A DNA stretch of 46,616 nt from G963674505 sp964575975. Lineage in GTDB: Bacteria > Desulfobacterota > Desulfobacteria > Desulfobacterales > SKZT01. Below are positions 15,628-22,531 of this stretch, in pieces. The notes under the pieces were generated by a model. That model did no database searches, had not been told where the DNA came from, and saw nothing but the letters and a program-made list of their open reading frames with translations. The position numbers and the translations under genes are program-made. The DNA lies in assembly GCA_964575975.1 (NCBI GenBank), contig CAZNTU010000018.1, forward strand, positions 1 to 46,616. The letters are read 5' to 3'. Within the stretch, counting starts at the first letter, position 1. Every line of letters starts with the position of its first letter.

Positions 15628-17907
15628 ATGAACGAACAGCACGTTGCACAAACCGCGACGGAACTCGGAATCCAGGCGATTCAGGTGGCGGGCGTCGCCA
15701 AGCTGCTGGACGACGGCGCCACGATTCCGTTTATCGCCCGGTACCGCAAAGAGGCGACCGGCAGCCTCGACGAGGTGGCGATCGCGTCCGTGCGCGACCG
15801 GCTTCGCCAGCTCGAGGAGCTGGAAGCCAGAAAAGCGGTGATCTTGAAGTCCCTCGAACAGCAGGGAAAACTGACCGACGAGTTGCAGGAAAAAGTGCTC
15901 TCGGCCCCGACCCTCGCCGTTCTGGAAGATATTTACTTGCCCTACAGGCCCAAGCGCAAGACCAAGGGCTCCATCGCCCGCGAAAAAGGTCTCGAACCGT
16001 TGGCTCTCCTGCTCTTGAAACAGGAAGGCGCCGATCCCATGGAGGCGGCCAGGGAATACGTCGATCCCGAAAAAGGCGTGGAATCCGCCGAGGACGCCTT
16101 GTCGGGCGCAAGGGACATCGTCGCGGAAATCGTCAACGAGGACGAAACCGCGCGCGCAAGGCTCAGGCGCCTGTTTTTCGAAAAGGGCGTTTTCTTCAGC
16201 AAGGTCGCCTTGGGCAAGGAAGAGGACGGCATCAAATACAAGGATTATTTCGACTGGCAGGAACCCGCCGCCCAGGCGCCTTCCCATAGAATCCTCGCCA
16301 TGCGTCGGGGGGAAAAGGAGGAGTTTCTCAACTTGAGCCTGGCCCCCTCCGAGCCGGACGCCCTGGAGATCCTGGAAAAGCTTTTCGTCAAATCCGACGG
16401 TCCCGACGGGGAGCAGGTCAGGATGGCCGTCCACGACGCCTACAAACGCCTTTTATCAAGATCCATGGAAACGGAGCTTCGGCTGGCGACCAAGGAACGC
16501 GCCGACGAAGACGCCATCAAAATCTTCGCGGAGAATCTCCGACATCTTCTCATGGCCCCCCCGTTGGGTTCCAAGCGCGTCATGGGGGTGGACCCCGGAT
16601 TCAGGACCGGATGCAAAATCGTATGCATGGACCGTCAGGGCAAACTTCTCCATCACGATGTCGCCTACCTTCACATGTCCGAAGGAAAGGAACGGGAGGC
16701 CGCCGAAAAAATCCGTGACCTGTGCCGAAAGTTTCAAATCGAGGCCATCGCGGTGGGAAACGGCACGGCCGGAAGAGAAACCCAGACGTTCATGCAAGGG
16801 CTCGAGATCGAAAATACGCCGGTCTTTCTGGTCAACGAGGCCGGAGCGTCCGTATATTCCGCCTCCGAGGCCGCCCGCCGGGAGTTTCCCGACCTGGATC
16901 TCACGGTCAGGGGCGCGGCGTCCATCGGAAGACGACTCATGGACCCGCTGTCGGAACTGGTGAAGATCGATCCGAAATCCATCGGGGTAGGACAGTACCA
17001 GCACGACGTCGACCAGACCAAGCTGAAGGACGCCCTGGACGACGTGGTCGTCAGCTGCGTGAACGCTGTCGGGGTCGATGTCAACCGTGCCAGCGTCGAA
17101 CTCTTGACCTACGTGTCCGGCCTTGGTCCGGCCTTGGCCGCCAATATTGTAAAATACCGGAACGAAAACGGAGCTTTCGAGGATCGAAAGGATCTGAAAA
17201 AGACGCCCCGTCTGGGACCCAAGTCCTTCGAGCAATGCGCAGGGTTCCTAAGAATCCGGGACGGAAAGAATCCGCTGGACGCCAGCGCGGTCCACCCCGA
17301 GTCCTATCCCGTGGTGGAAGCCATGGCCAAGGACCTGAACTGCACGGTCACGGACTTGATCGAGAACGCGAGCCTCCGGGAAAAGATCGACATCCAAAAA
17401 TACGTGACGGACACCATCGGCATTCCGACCCTTACCGACATTTTGCAGGAACTGGCGAAACCCGGACGCGACCCTCGCGATTCCATCGATGAATTCCAAT
17501 TCGCCGGGGGAATCCAGGAGATCGGCGACTTGAGGCCGGGGATGAAGCTTCCCGGAATCGTCACCAACGTCACCGCGTTCGGCGCTTTCGTGGACGTGGG
17601 GGTTCACCAGGACGGCCTTGTCCATGTCAGCGAACTGGCGGATCGGTTCGTTAAAAATCCCGCCGACGTGGTCAAGGTGCATCAGAAGGTCGAGGTGACG
17701 GTGCTTTCGGTCGATATCGACCGAAAGCGAATCGCGCTGTCCCTGAAAAAAACTCCGATACTGGGGGAAAGAGCCGCGCCGGCGGAAACTCCAAAGCCAT
17801 CCACCTCGCGGGGACCCAAAAACCGGAAGAAAGGTTCGGGAGCCCCGAAGAAACAGGAACCGGCGCCGTTCAACAACCCCTTCGCCGATCTTTTCGGCAA
17901 AAAATAA
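15628..17907 (+). CDS. tex: Tex family RNA-binding transcription accessory protein
   Basis: A 759-residue cytoplasmic Tex/YhgF protein, normal length. Order: N-terminal helical Tex domain with PFIARYRKEATGSLDE (about 32-47); YqgF-homologous RNase H-like domain beginning GVDPGFRTGCKIVCMD (about 320); helix-hairpin-helix region with YVSGLGPALAANIVKYR (about 495) and LGPKSFEQCAGFLRI; C-terminal S1 domain about 631-705 (GIVTNVTAFGAFVDVGVH, DGLVHVSEL); then a basic Pro-rich tail. Tex binds structured RNA and is linked to transcription and toxin-gene expression in other bacteria. CGAGGAACATCC is the ribosome binding site, directly after the heptamer array. It is followed 32 bases later by dtd. Confidence 0.97.
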   Translation: MNEQHVAQTATELGIQAIQVAGVAKLLDDGATIPFIARYRKEATGSLDEVAIASVRDRLRQLEELEARKAVILKSLEQQGKLTDELQEKVLSAPTLAVLEDIYLPYRPKRKTKGSIAREKGLEPLALLLLKQEGADPMEAAREYVDPEKGVESAEDALSGARDIVAEIVNEDETARARLRRLFFEKGVFFSKVALGKEEDGIKYKDYFDWQEPAAQAPSHRILAMRRGEKEEFLNLSLAPSEPDALEILEKLFVKSDGPDGEQVRMAVHDAYKRLLSRSMETELRLATKERADEDAIKIFAENLRHLLMAPPLGSKRVMGVDPGFRTGCKIVCMDRQGKLLHHDVAYLHMSEGKEREAAEKIRDLCRKFQIEAIAVGNGTAGRETQTFMQGLEIENTPVFLVNEAGASVYSASEAARREFPDLDLTVRGAASIGRRLMDPLSELVKIDPKSIGVGQYQHDVDQTKLKDALDDVVVSCVNAVGVDVNRASVELLTYVSGLGPALAANIVKYRNENGAFEDRKDLKKTPRLGPKSFEQCAGFLRIRDGKNPLDASAVHPESYPVVEAMAKDLNCTVTDLIENASLREKIDIQKYVTDTIGIPTLTDILQELAKPGRDPRDSIDEFQFAGGIQEIGDLRPGMKLPGIVTNVTAFGAFVDVGVHQDGLVHVSELADRFVKNPADVVKVHQKVEVTVLSVDIDRKRIALSLKKTPILGERAAPAETPKPSTSRGPKNRKKGSGAPKKQEPAPFNNPFADLFGKK

Positions 17908-17939
17908 CTTCGGAAAAACGAATCAGGAAAGGATGGATC

Positions 17940-18380
17940 ATGCGCGCGGTCGTTCAGAGAGTCAAAAGCAGCGCGGTGGTCGTCGAGGGAACCACGGTCG
18001 GGGCCATCGGCGCCGGCCTCACGGTTCTCTTGGGGGTCGCCGACGGGGACACGGAAAAAGACGCGGATTTTATGGCGGACAAAATCGTCAACTTGCGGAT
18101 ATTCGAGGACGAAAACGAAAAGATGAATCTCTCCCTGCTCGACACGAAAGGGAAAATGCTGGTGGTATCCCAGTTCACTCTCCTGGGCAACTGCCGCAAG
18201 GGAAGACGCCCATCCTTCGTGGACGCGGCGGGACCTGTCGAAGCCAACGCGCTGTACGAGTATTTCGCGAAAAAGGTCGCGGAAAAGGGAATAGGCGTGG
18301 AAACGGGAAAGTTCAGGGCCAGGATGGAAGTCTCCATCGTGAACGACGGCCCGGTTACCCTGATCGTGGAATCCCGATAA
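17940..18380 (+). CDS. dtd: D-aminoacyl-tRNA deacylase
   Basis: A 146-residue DTD that hydrolyses D-amino acids (and glycine mischarged on tRNA-Ala) from tRNA, using the tRNA 2'-OH. Both signature motifs are intact: SQFTLLGNCRKGRRPSF (the SQFTL box; family versions often read SQFTLYA) and NDGPVTLIVES, the family's NxGP box with its cross-subunit cis Gly-Pro. The start MRAVVQRV is the canonical N-terminus. It lies 32 bases after tex and 20 bases before the M18 peptidase gene, probably one transcript. Confidence 0.97.
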   Translation: MRAVVQRVKSSAVVVEGTTVGAIGAGLTVLLGVADGDTEKDADFMADKIVNLRIFEDENEKMNLSLLDTKGKMLVVSQFTLLGNCRKGRRPSFVDAAGPVEANALYEYFAKKVAEKGIGVETGKFRARMEVSIVNDGPVTLIVESR

Positions 18381-18400
18381 CATATTGAAAGGTACGCCGG

Positions 18401-19831
18401 ATGGACAAGAAAGCGAAAAAGAAACAAATAGAGGAACTCAGGAAAAAGGTCGTTCGCGAGCCCCGGCTTGTCTGGGACGTCCTTTCGAAAAAGGAAACCG
18501 AAAAGGTCTTCGAAATGGCGGAGGAATACAAGTCTTTCCTTGACGCGGCCAAGACCGAGCGGGAAGCCGTCAAAACGATCGTCGATAAAGCGGCAAGCGC
18601 TGGCTTCGTCGATATCGAAGACAAAAAAGGCGCCGGCAAATTCTACAAGGTTTTCCGAAACAAGTGCGCGGCCTTGGCCGTGCTCGGAAAGTCGCCCTTG
18701 AGTGCGGGCGCAAGAATAATCGCCGCGCATGTGGATTCGCCACGCCTGGATCTGAAACAAAATCCCTTGTACCAGGAACTGGATTTGGCCTTTTTCAAAA
18801 CCCACTATTACGGAGGAATCCGGAAACACCACTGGATGACCACCCCGCTGGCCCTGCACGGGACCGTGGCCAAGGCGGACGGAACCTCTGTGGACATCGT
18901 CGTCGGCGAGGACGATACCGACCCCGTCTTCACCGTGTCCGATCTTCTGCCGCACCTGGCGCGCAAGGTGCAAAGCGAAAAGAAGCTCTCGGAGGCGTTC
19001 GAGGCGGAAAAGCTGAACATACTGATCGGAAGCCTCCCGTTGGGGGAAAAGGAGATCGACGACCGGTTCAAGCTCCGGGTCTTGCAGTTCTTCAACGACA
19101 AGTACGGATTGGTAGAGGAGGATTTCACCAGCGCGGAAATCGAGGCCGTTCCTGCCGGAAGGGCAAGGGACATCGGTTTCGATAGGGGACTTGTCGGCGC
19201 CTACGGACAGGACGACCGAATCAACGCTTTCTCGGCGTTCTCCGCCGTTCTGGAAGTCGAAGACCCGGAGTCGTGCGCCATCGTCTTCTTCTTCGACAAG
19301 GAGGAGATCGGAAGCGACGGCGCCACCGGCGCCAAGTCCCGCTTCGTCGAGAATTTCGTTTCCGACCTCATGGCCAAGGCCGGGGAAAAGGACAGCGACC
19401 GAAACTTGAGAAAGGCCTTGGAGAATTCGGTCGCGCTGTCGGCCGACGTCAACGGCGCCCTGGACCCGGACTACCAGGAAGTCCACGAGAAGAGAAACGC
19501 CGCCAGGCTAGGCTACGGAGTATGCGTCACCAAGTTCACGGGCTCCGGCGGAAAATACGGCTCCAGCGACGCGGGCGCGGAATACCTCGGACGAATCCGC
19601 AAACTCTTCAACGAAAACGAAATCGTCTGGCATACCGGAGAACTGGGAAAAGTTGACGAGGGCGGCGGAGGCACCATCGCCAAAGACCTGGCCGTTTACG
19701 GCATGGACGTCGTGGACTGCGGCCCTTCCCTCCTGTCCATGCATTCGCCTTTCGAGATCTCGAGCAAGGCGGATCTCTACATGACAAGAAAAGCGTTCCA
19801 TGCGTTTCTGTCGGCCGGTTGGCAACAATAG
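18401..19831 (+). CDS. M18 family aminopeptidase
   Basis: A 476-residue zinc metallopeptidase of the M18 (aspartyl/aminopeptidase I) family that removes N-terminal residues from peptides in the cytoplasm. Metal and catalytic residues: His and Asp in AAHVDSPRLD (about 110), Asp in AYGQDDRINAF, the Glu pair in FFFDKEEIGSDG, Asp in ALSADVNGAL, and His in SMHSPFEISS near the C-terminus. This is the longer prokaryotic aminopeptidase-1 type. GAAAGGTACGCCGG precedes the ATG, 20 bases after dtd. The substrate preference, acidic or neutral-hydrophobic, cannot be told. Confidence 0.93.
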   Translation: MDKKAKKKQIEELRKKVVREPRLVWDVLSKKETEKVFEMAEEYKSFLDAAKTEREAVKTIVDKAASAGFVDIEDKKGAGKFYKVFRNKCAALAVLGKSPLSAGARIIAAHVDSPRLDLKQNPLYQELDLAFFKTHYYGGIRKHHWMTTPLALHGTVAKADGTSVDIVVGEDDTDPVFTVSDLLPHLARKVQSEKKLSEAFEAEKLNILIGSLPLGEKEIDDRFKLRVLQFFNDKYGLVEEDFTSAEIEAVPAGRARDIGFDRGLVGAYGQDDRINAFSAFSAVLEVEDPESCAIVFFFDKEEIGSDGATGAKSRFVENFVSDLMAKAGEKDSDRNLRKALENSVALSADVNGALDPDYQEVHEKRNAARLGYGVCVTKFTGSGGKYGSSDAGAEYLGRIRKLFNENEIVWHTGELGKVDEGGGGTIAKDLAVYGMDVVDCGPSLLSMHSPFEISSKADLYMTRKAFHAFLSAGWQQ

Positions 19832-20568
19832 GATAAAACCACTTGACCGATACACACCTTGATATGCATGGCGAGACCAAGAGCGAAGTTTTGCGAAACG
19901 AAACCAATCCTCGTAAAATTATTTTTACGCTATGCGGAATCACGGACCTTTTCGATAAAAGAGAAGGTTAAGAGCGGAAGACAAGGTTTTTTCACGTGTC
20001 TCGGATTTGGAAAGAAGGAGTTGAAACAGCGGGTGGCGGGTCGAATTGGTTGGCGAAGGTAGCGGCATTTCCGCGGAAAGAGAAGGAAAATCGATCCGTC
20101 AGCCGATTCGACCCGCCACCAAACAGCGAAACATGCGCGGCACGAACAAGGCTCCTCGCGTTTTTTTTGCACCGTTTCTCCCCTTGCGCCAACAAAGTGC
20201 CAGGCCCGCGACGAACGGCCGATTGCCGACAAACATGCCCTAAAATTCAGGCGCGTTCATTTTTTGCCGGGGACCTTGGCGCACGCGCATCGCACGAATC
20301 CGTAACGCGCCCCCTTCCAATCCATCGGGTTCCCGGCAATTTGTCTCAGCTTCCATGATCCTTTCCTTTCCGAACCCTCATCCTTTGGCAGATCTTTTTT
20401 TCTTCCCGCTGGCACGCGGCCATCGGATCTTTCAGAAGCAGATTGACGATGTGCAAATATCGCCGGAACAATGGAAAAGTCGATTTTGAAACCAAGGGGG
20501 AGACGCATTTCGAGTTCATTCCGCCTGTCGAAAGGAGGACGACAACCCTGACCGTTCGGCTGTCGGTT
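19832..20568. other. Gene-free gap with an inverted repeat pair
   Basis: This 737-base gap between the convergent M18 peptidase and CBS genes has no gene I can support. Its main feature is the inverted pair at 20031-20120. A minus-strand open frame ending at 20257 reads MDWKGARYGFVRCACAKVPG at its end but has no start signal or family support. The gap is the longest between confident genes apart from the left end of the window. Confidence 0.55.
20031..20120. repeat. Inverted repeat pair, dispersed repeat family 2
   Basis: GGGTGGCGGGTCGAATTGG and following TTGGCGAAGG (20031-20059) are the inverse of the copy at 1847-1874. A shorter plus-strand copy, AGCCGATTCGACCCGCCACC, ends at 20120. The two copies face each other across about 40 bases and could form a hairpin or cruciform. 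A non-autonomous palindromic element is the likely explanation. Confidence 0.6.
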
Positions 20569-21048
20569 TCAGCATTCCCGTTCGCACCATTTGTGGAAAA
20601 GGTGGAAATAGGCGTCGTACAGGTATACCACTCCGACCACCTTGCCCCCATCGACTACGGGAAGGCGGCGCAGTTTCTTCTTGACCAGCTTGTCGATGAT
20701 CACCATCAGGTGGTCGTCCGGGGAAACCGTCATCACGGGCGAACTCATGACCTGCTCCACTGTAAGCTCCTTGAACTGGTCCAGAAGCGGCTTCAGTCTT
20801 CCAACCCACGTCTCGATGGAATCTATGCCGTAATTGAGAAAATCCGGACGAAAATGGTACAAGATATCGAAAATGGATATCACGCCTTCCAGTCTTCCGA
20901 ACTCGTCGATTACGATCAGACTTACCGTTTTGTGGCCGGTCGTCCTGATGTTTCCGTGAAGAATTTTGTATACGGCTTCCTTGATGGGCGCGTTATCCCT
21001 GATCGTTTGGAAGTCTCTCGTCATAACGTCCCTGGCGAATATTTCCAT
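20569..21048 (-). CDS. Two-CBS-domain protein
   Basis: A 159-residue cytoplasmic protein made almost wholly of a CBS pair (Bateman module): residues 5-65 (ARDVMTRDFQTIRDNAPIKE, LIVIDEFGRLEGVISIFDIL) and about 94-150 (TVEQVMSSPVMTVSPDDHLM, RLPVVDGGKVVGVVYLYDAY). CBS pairs bind adenine nucleotides such as AMP, ATP or c-di-AMP and act as energy or nucleotide sensors. There is no enzymatic domain. It lies 61 bases after the STAS gene on the same strand and so may be the last gene of the ABC/cNMP/partner-switch cluster, supplying a nucleotide-charge input. Confidence 0.88.
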   Translation of the reverse strand: MEIFARDVMTRDFQTIRDNAPIKEAVYKILHGNIRTTGHKTVSLIVIDEFGRLEGVISIFDILYHFRPDFLNYGIDSIETWVGRLKPLLDQFKELTVEQVMSSPVMTVSPDDHLMVIIDKLVKKKLRRLPVVDGGKVVGVVYLYDAYFHLFHKWCEREC

Positions 21049-21109
21049 TTATTTCCTTTTTCTCCCGGTTTTTTGGTAATTTTTGCGAAAAGCAATTCCG
21101 CAAATGGAA

Positions 21110-21442
21110 TTAAAACTTGCCAACGGCATCCTCGAAAGACGGCTCGATCGGCAAAAACGTATCGAATCCCGCGATCTCGAACACTTCCTTGACGTAATCC
21201 TGCATGGAGCAAAGCACGACGGAGCCGTCGATTCGCTTCATATCCTTGGCGGCCTTCAGAACCACCCTGAGGCCGGCGCTGGAAATATACTCCAGTTCCC
21301 CGAAATCGAGGATCATTTTGCTGGTTCCGTTTTTGGAGGCCTCCGCGATTTTTTCCTCGAATTCCGGCGAAGTCTTCGAGTCCAGCCTGCCCTTGATTCT
21401 TAAGACGTTTATATCGTCTTTTTTTTCTTGGATGATTTCCAT
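21110..21442 (-). CDS. STAS domain anti-sigma factor antagonist-like protein
   Basis: A 110-residue single STAS domain protein like SpoIIAA/RsbV. The regulatory serine motif is in LEYISSAGLRVVLKAA (Ser54/55), after LRIKGRLDSKTS and MILDFGEL. In partner switching the unphosphorylated STAS protein captures the RsbW-type kinase, which releases that kinase's other target; phosphorylation of the serine reverses this. The RsbW-like ATPase gene lies 89 bases upstream on the same strand. AGGAGGAGGTTGTTCA is an excellent ribosome binding site. No sigma-B-type factor is nearby, so the released target is unknown. Confidence 0.92.
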   Translation of the reverse strand: MEIIQEKKDDINVLRIKGRLDSKTSPEFEEKIAEASKNGTSKMILDFGELEYISSAGLRVVLKAAKDMKRIDGSVVLCSMQDYVKEVFEIAGFDTFLPIEPSFEDAVGKF

Positions 21443-21531
21443 TGAACAACCTCCTCCTGTTTAACTTTTTTCAAACAACCTCTTCCTGGTTCGCCGGTTT
21501 TGTTTTCCGCGAAAACGCCCGGCCTGTTCCA

Positions 21532-21993
21532 CTAAGTATCGGTCAGTCGCTTTTCCAGGATCAAAATATTCTTGTTGTTTCTTCTTTTATACATCACGCG
21601 AGTCATGATTCTGTCAATCAGATGAAGCCCCACCCCTCCGATGCGACAATCCTCCAGGGAGCAACCCAACTCGGCCCTTTCCGCCGTCGTGGGATCGAAC
21701 GGTGCGCCGTCGTCCTCCACCCTGATCGTGACCAAATCGTCCTTTTTGAACATTTCGATCCTGATTCGATGATCTTTTTCGTCCTCGAAGCCGTATGAAA
21801 CGATGTTCGTGAAAACCTCGTCGAGAACAAGCGTAAGCTCGAAACCGTGCTTGGAGGCGAGACCTTGCTTTCTGCAAAATTCTTCTACGCCGCCGGTCAA
21901 AGATTCCAATTCGGCAATGTCGTTCTTCAACTCCATGAAGTACGCGACCGCATCCATCCCTGGCAAACCTCTCGAGAGCTTCCTGATTTGCAT
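21532..21993 (-). CDS. RsbW-like serine kinase / anti-sigma factor ATPase
   Basis: A 153-residue GHKL ATPase of the RsbW/SpoIIAB class. N box LTLVLDEVFTNIVSYGF, G1 box VEDDGAPFDP, G2 box GGVGLHLIDRI. These kinases phosphorylate STAS proteins and hold a target protein when the STAS protein is phosphorylated. It starts 7 bases after the cNMP-binding gene stop and is followed by the STAS gene. The first ATG (21993) has only a weak GAGCGG before it; ATG 21957 has GAGAGG and fits family N-termini about as well. Confidence 0.9.
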   Translation of the reverse strand: MQIRKLSRGLPGMDAVAYFMELKNDIAELESLTGGVEEFCRKQGLASKHGFELTLVLDEVFTNIVSYGFEDEKDHRIRIEMFKKDDLVTIRVEDDGAPFDPTTAERAELGCSLEDCRIGGVGLHLIDRIMTRVMYKRRNNKNILILEKRLTDT

Positions 21994-22000
21994 TAACCGC

Positions 22001-22531
22001 TCATACGAGACTGACGCCGGCGATATTGGCGCAAGTGTCGCTGTGGCACCCGTGTTCGAGGAACATCCTTTCTTCCCACTTCGATATCCTGTTGACGACG
22101 GCTTGAAACAACTTCGGCGTCAGTTCGGGAAACTGCGCCAACGCCTTCGAAAATTTTTCCCTCGTCATGCGGATGCATACGACATCCTCGAGCGCCTTCA
22201 AATAAAAGATTCTTCGCATCTTTCCCAAAAGGCTGAGCCCTCCTACGAATTTCTCCGGGCCGAATTCCCGAATGACCCCCTCGTCGCTGTTCTTTTCCTC
22301 GTACAAGAGCCCGATTTTCCCCGAAATGACGTAAAAGGCCTGGCCGTCGTCCTCTCCCTTGTTGATCAAATAGTCCCCCTGCTTGTATTTTTCCCTTGTA
22401 CACAAGTAAGCCAAGATTTTCAACGTCTCCAGCGGCAGTTCCGAAAAAAAATCGATCTCTCTCAAAATCGACAGATTTTCCTGAAACTCGCACGACTCGC
22501 AGCCTTTATTTTTTACCTGTAACGAGTTCAT
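22001..22531 (-). CDS. Cyclic nucleotide-binding domain protein without output domain
   Basis: A 176-residue protein with a CRP-type cNMP-binding beta barrel (about 25-135) and no DNA-binding helix-turn-helix. It starts ILREIDFFSELPLETLKILA and continues YKQGDYLINKGEDDGQAFYV. The phosphate-binding cassette reads FVGGLSLLGKMRRIFYLKA, where the usual Gly-Glu pair is Gly-Gly, so cAMP binding may be weak or altered. Cysteines flank the domain: GCESC near residue 11 and GCHSDTC near residue 163, which could bind metal or form disulfides. AAGGAG lies 6 bases before the ATG, and the gene overlaps the ABC transporter stop by 26 bases, so it is translationally coupled to the transporter. Confidence 0.9.
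   Translation of the reverse strand: MNSLQVKNKGCESCEFQENLSILREIDFFSELPLETLKILAYLCTREKYKQGDYLINKGEDDGQAFYVISGKIGLLYEEKNSDEGVIREFGPEKFVGGLSLLGKMRRIFYLKALEDVVCIRMTREKFSKALAQFPELTPKLFQAVVNRISKWEERMFLEHGCHSDTCANIAGVSLV

Noticed and set aside
20257..20508. Minus-strand frame whose end (RYGFVRCACAKVP) faintly resembles the N-terminus of glutamine-dependent NAD synthetases
   Set aside because: Only about ten residues are suggestive, the frame stops directly after, there is no start signal, and no further NadE sequence is found nearby.
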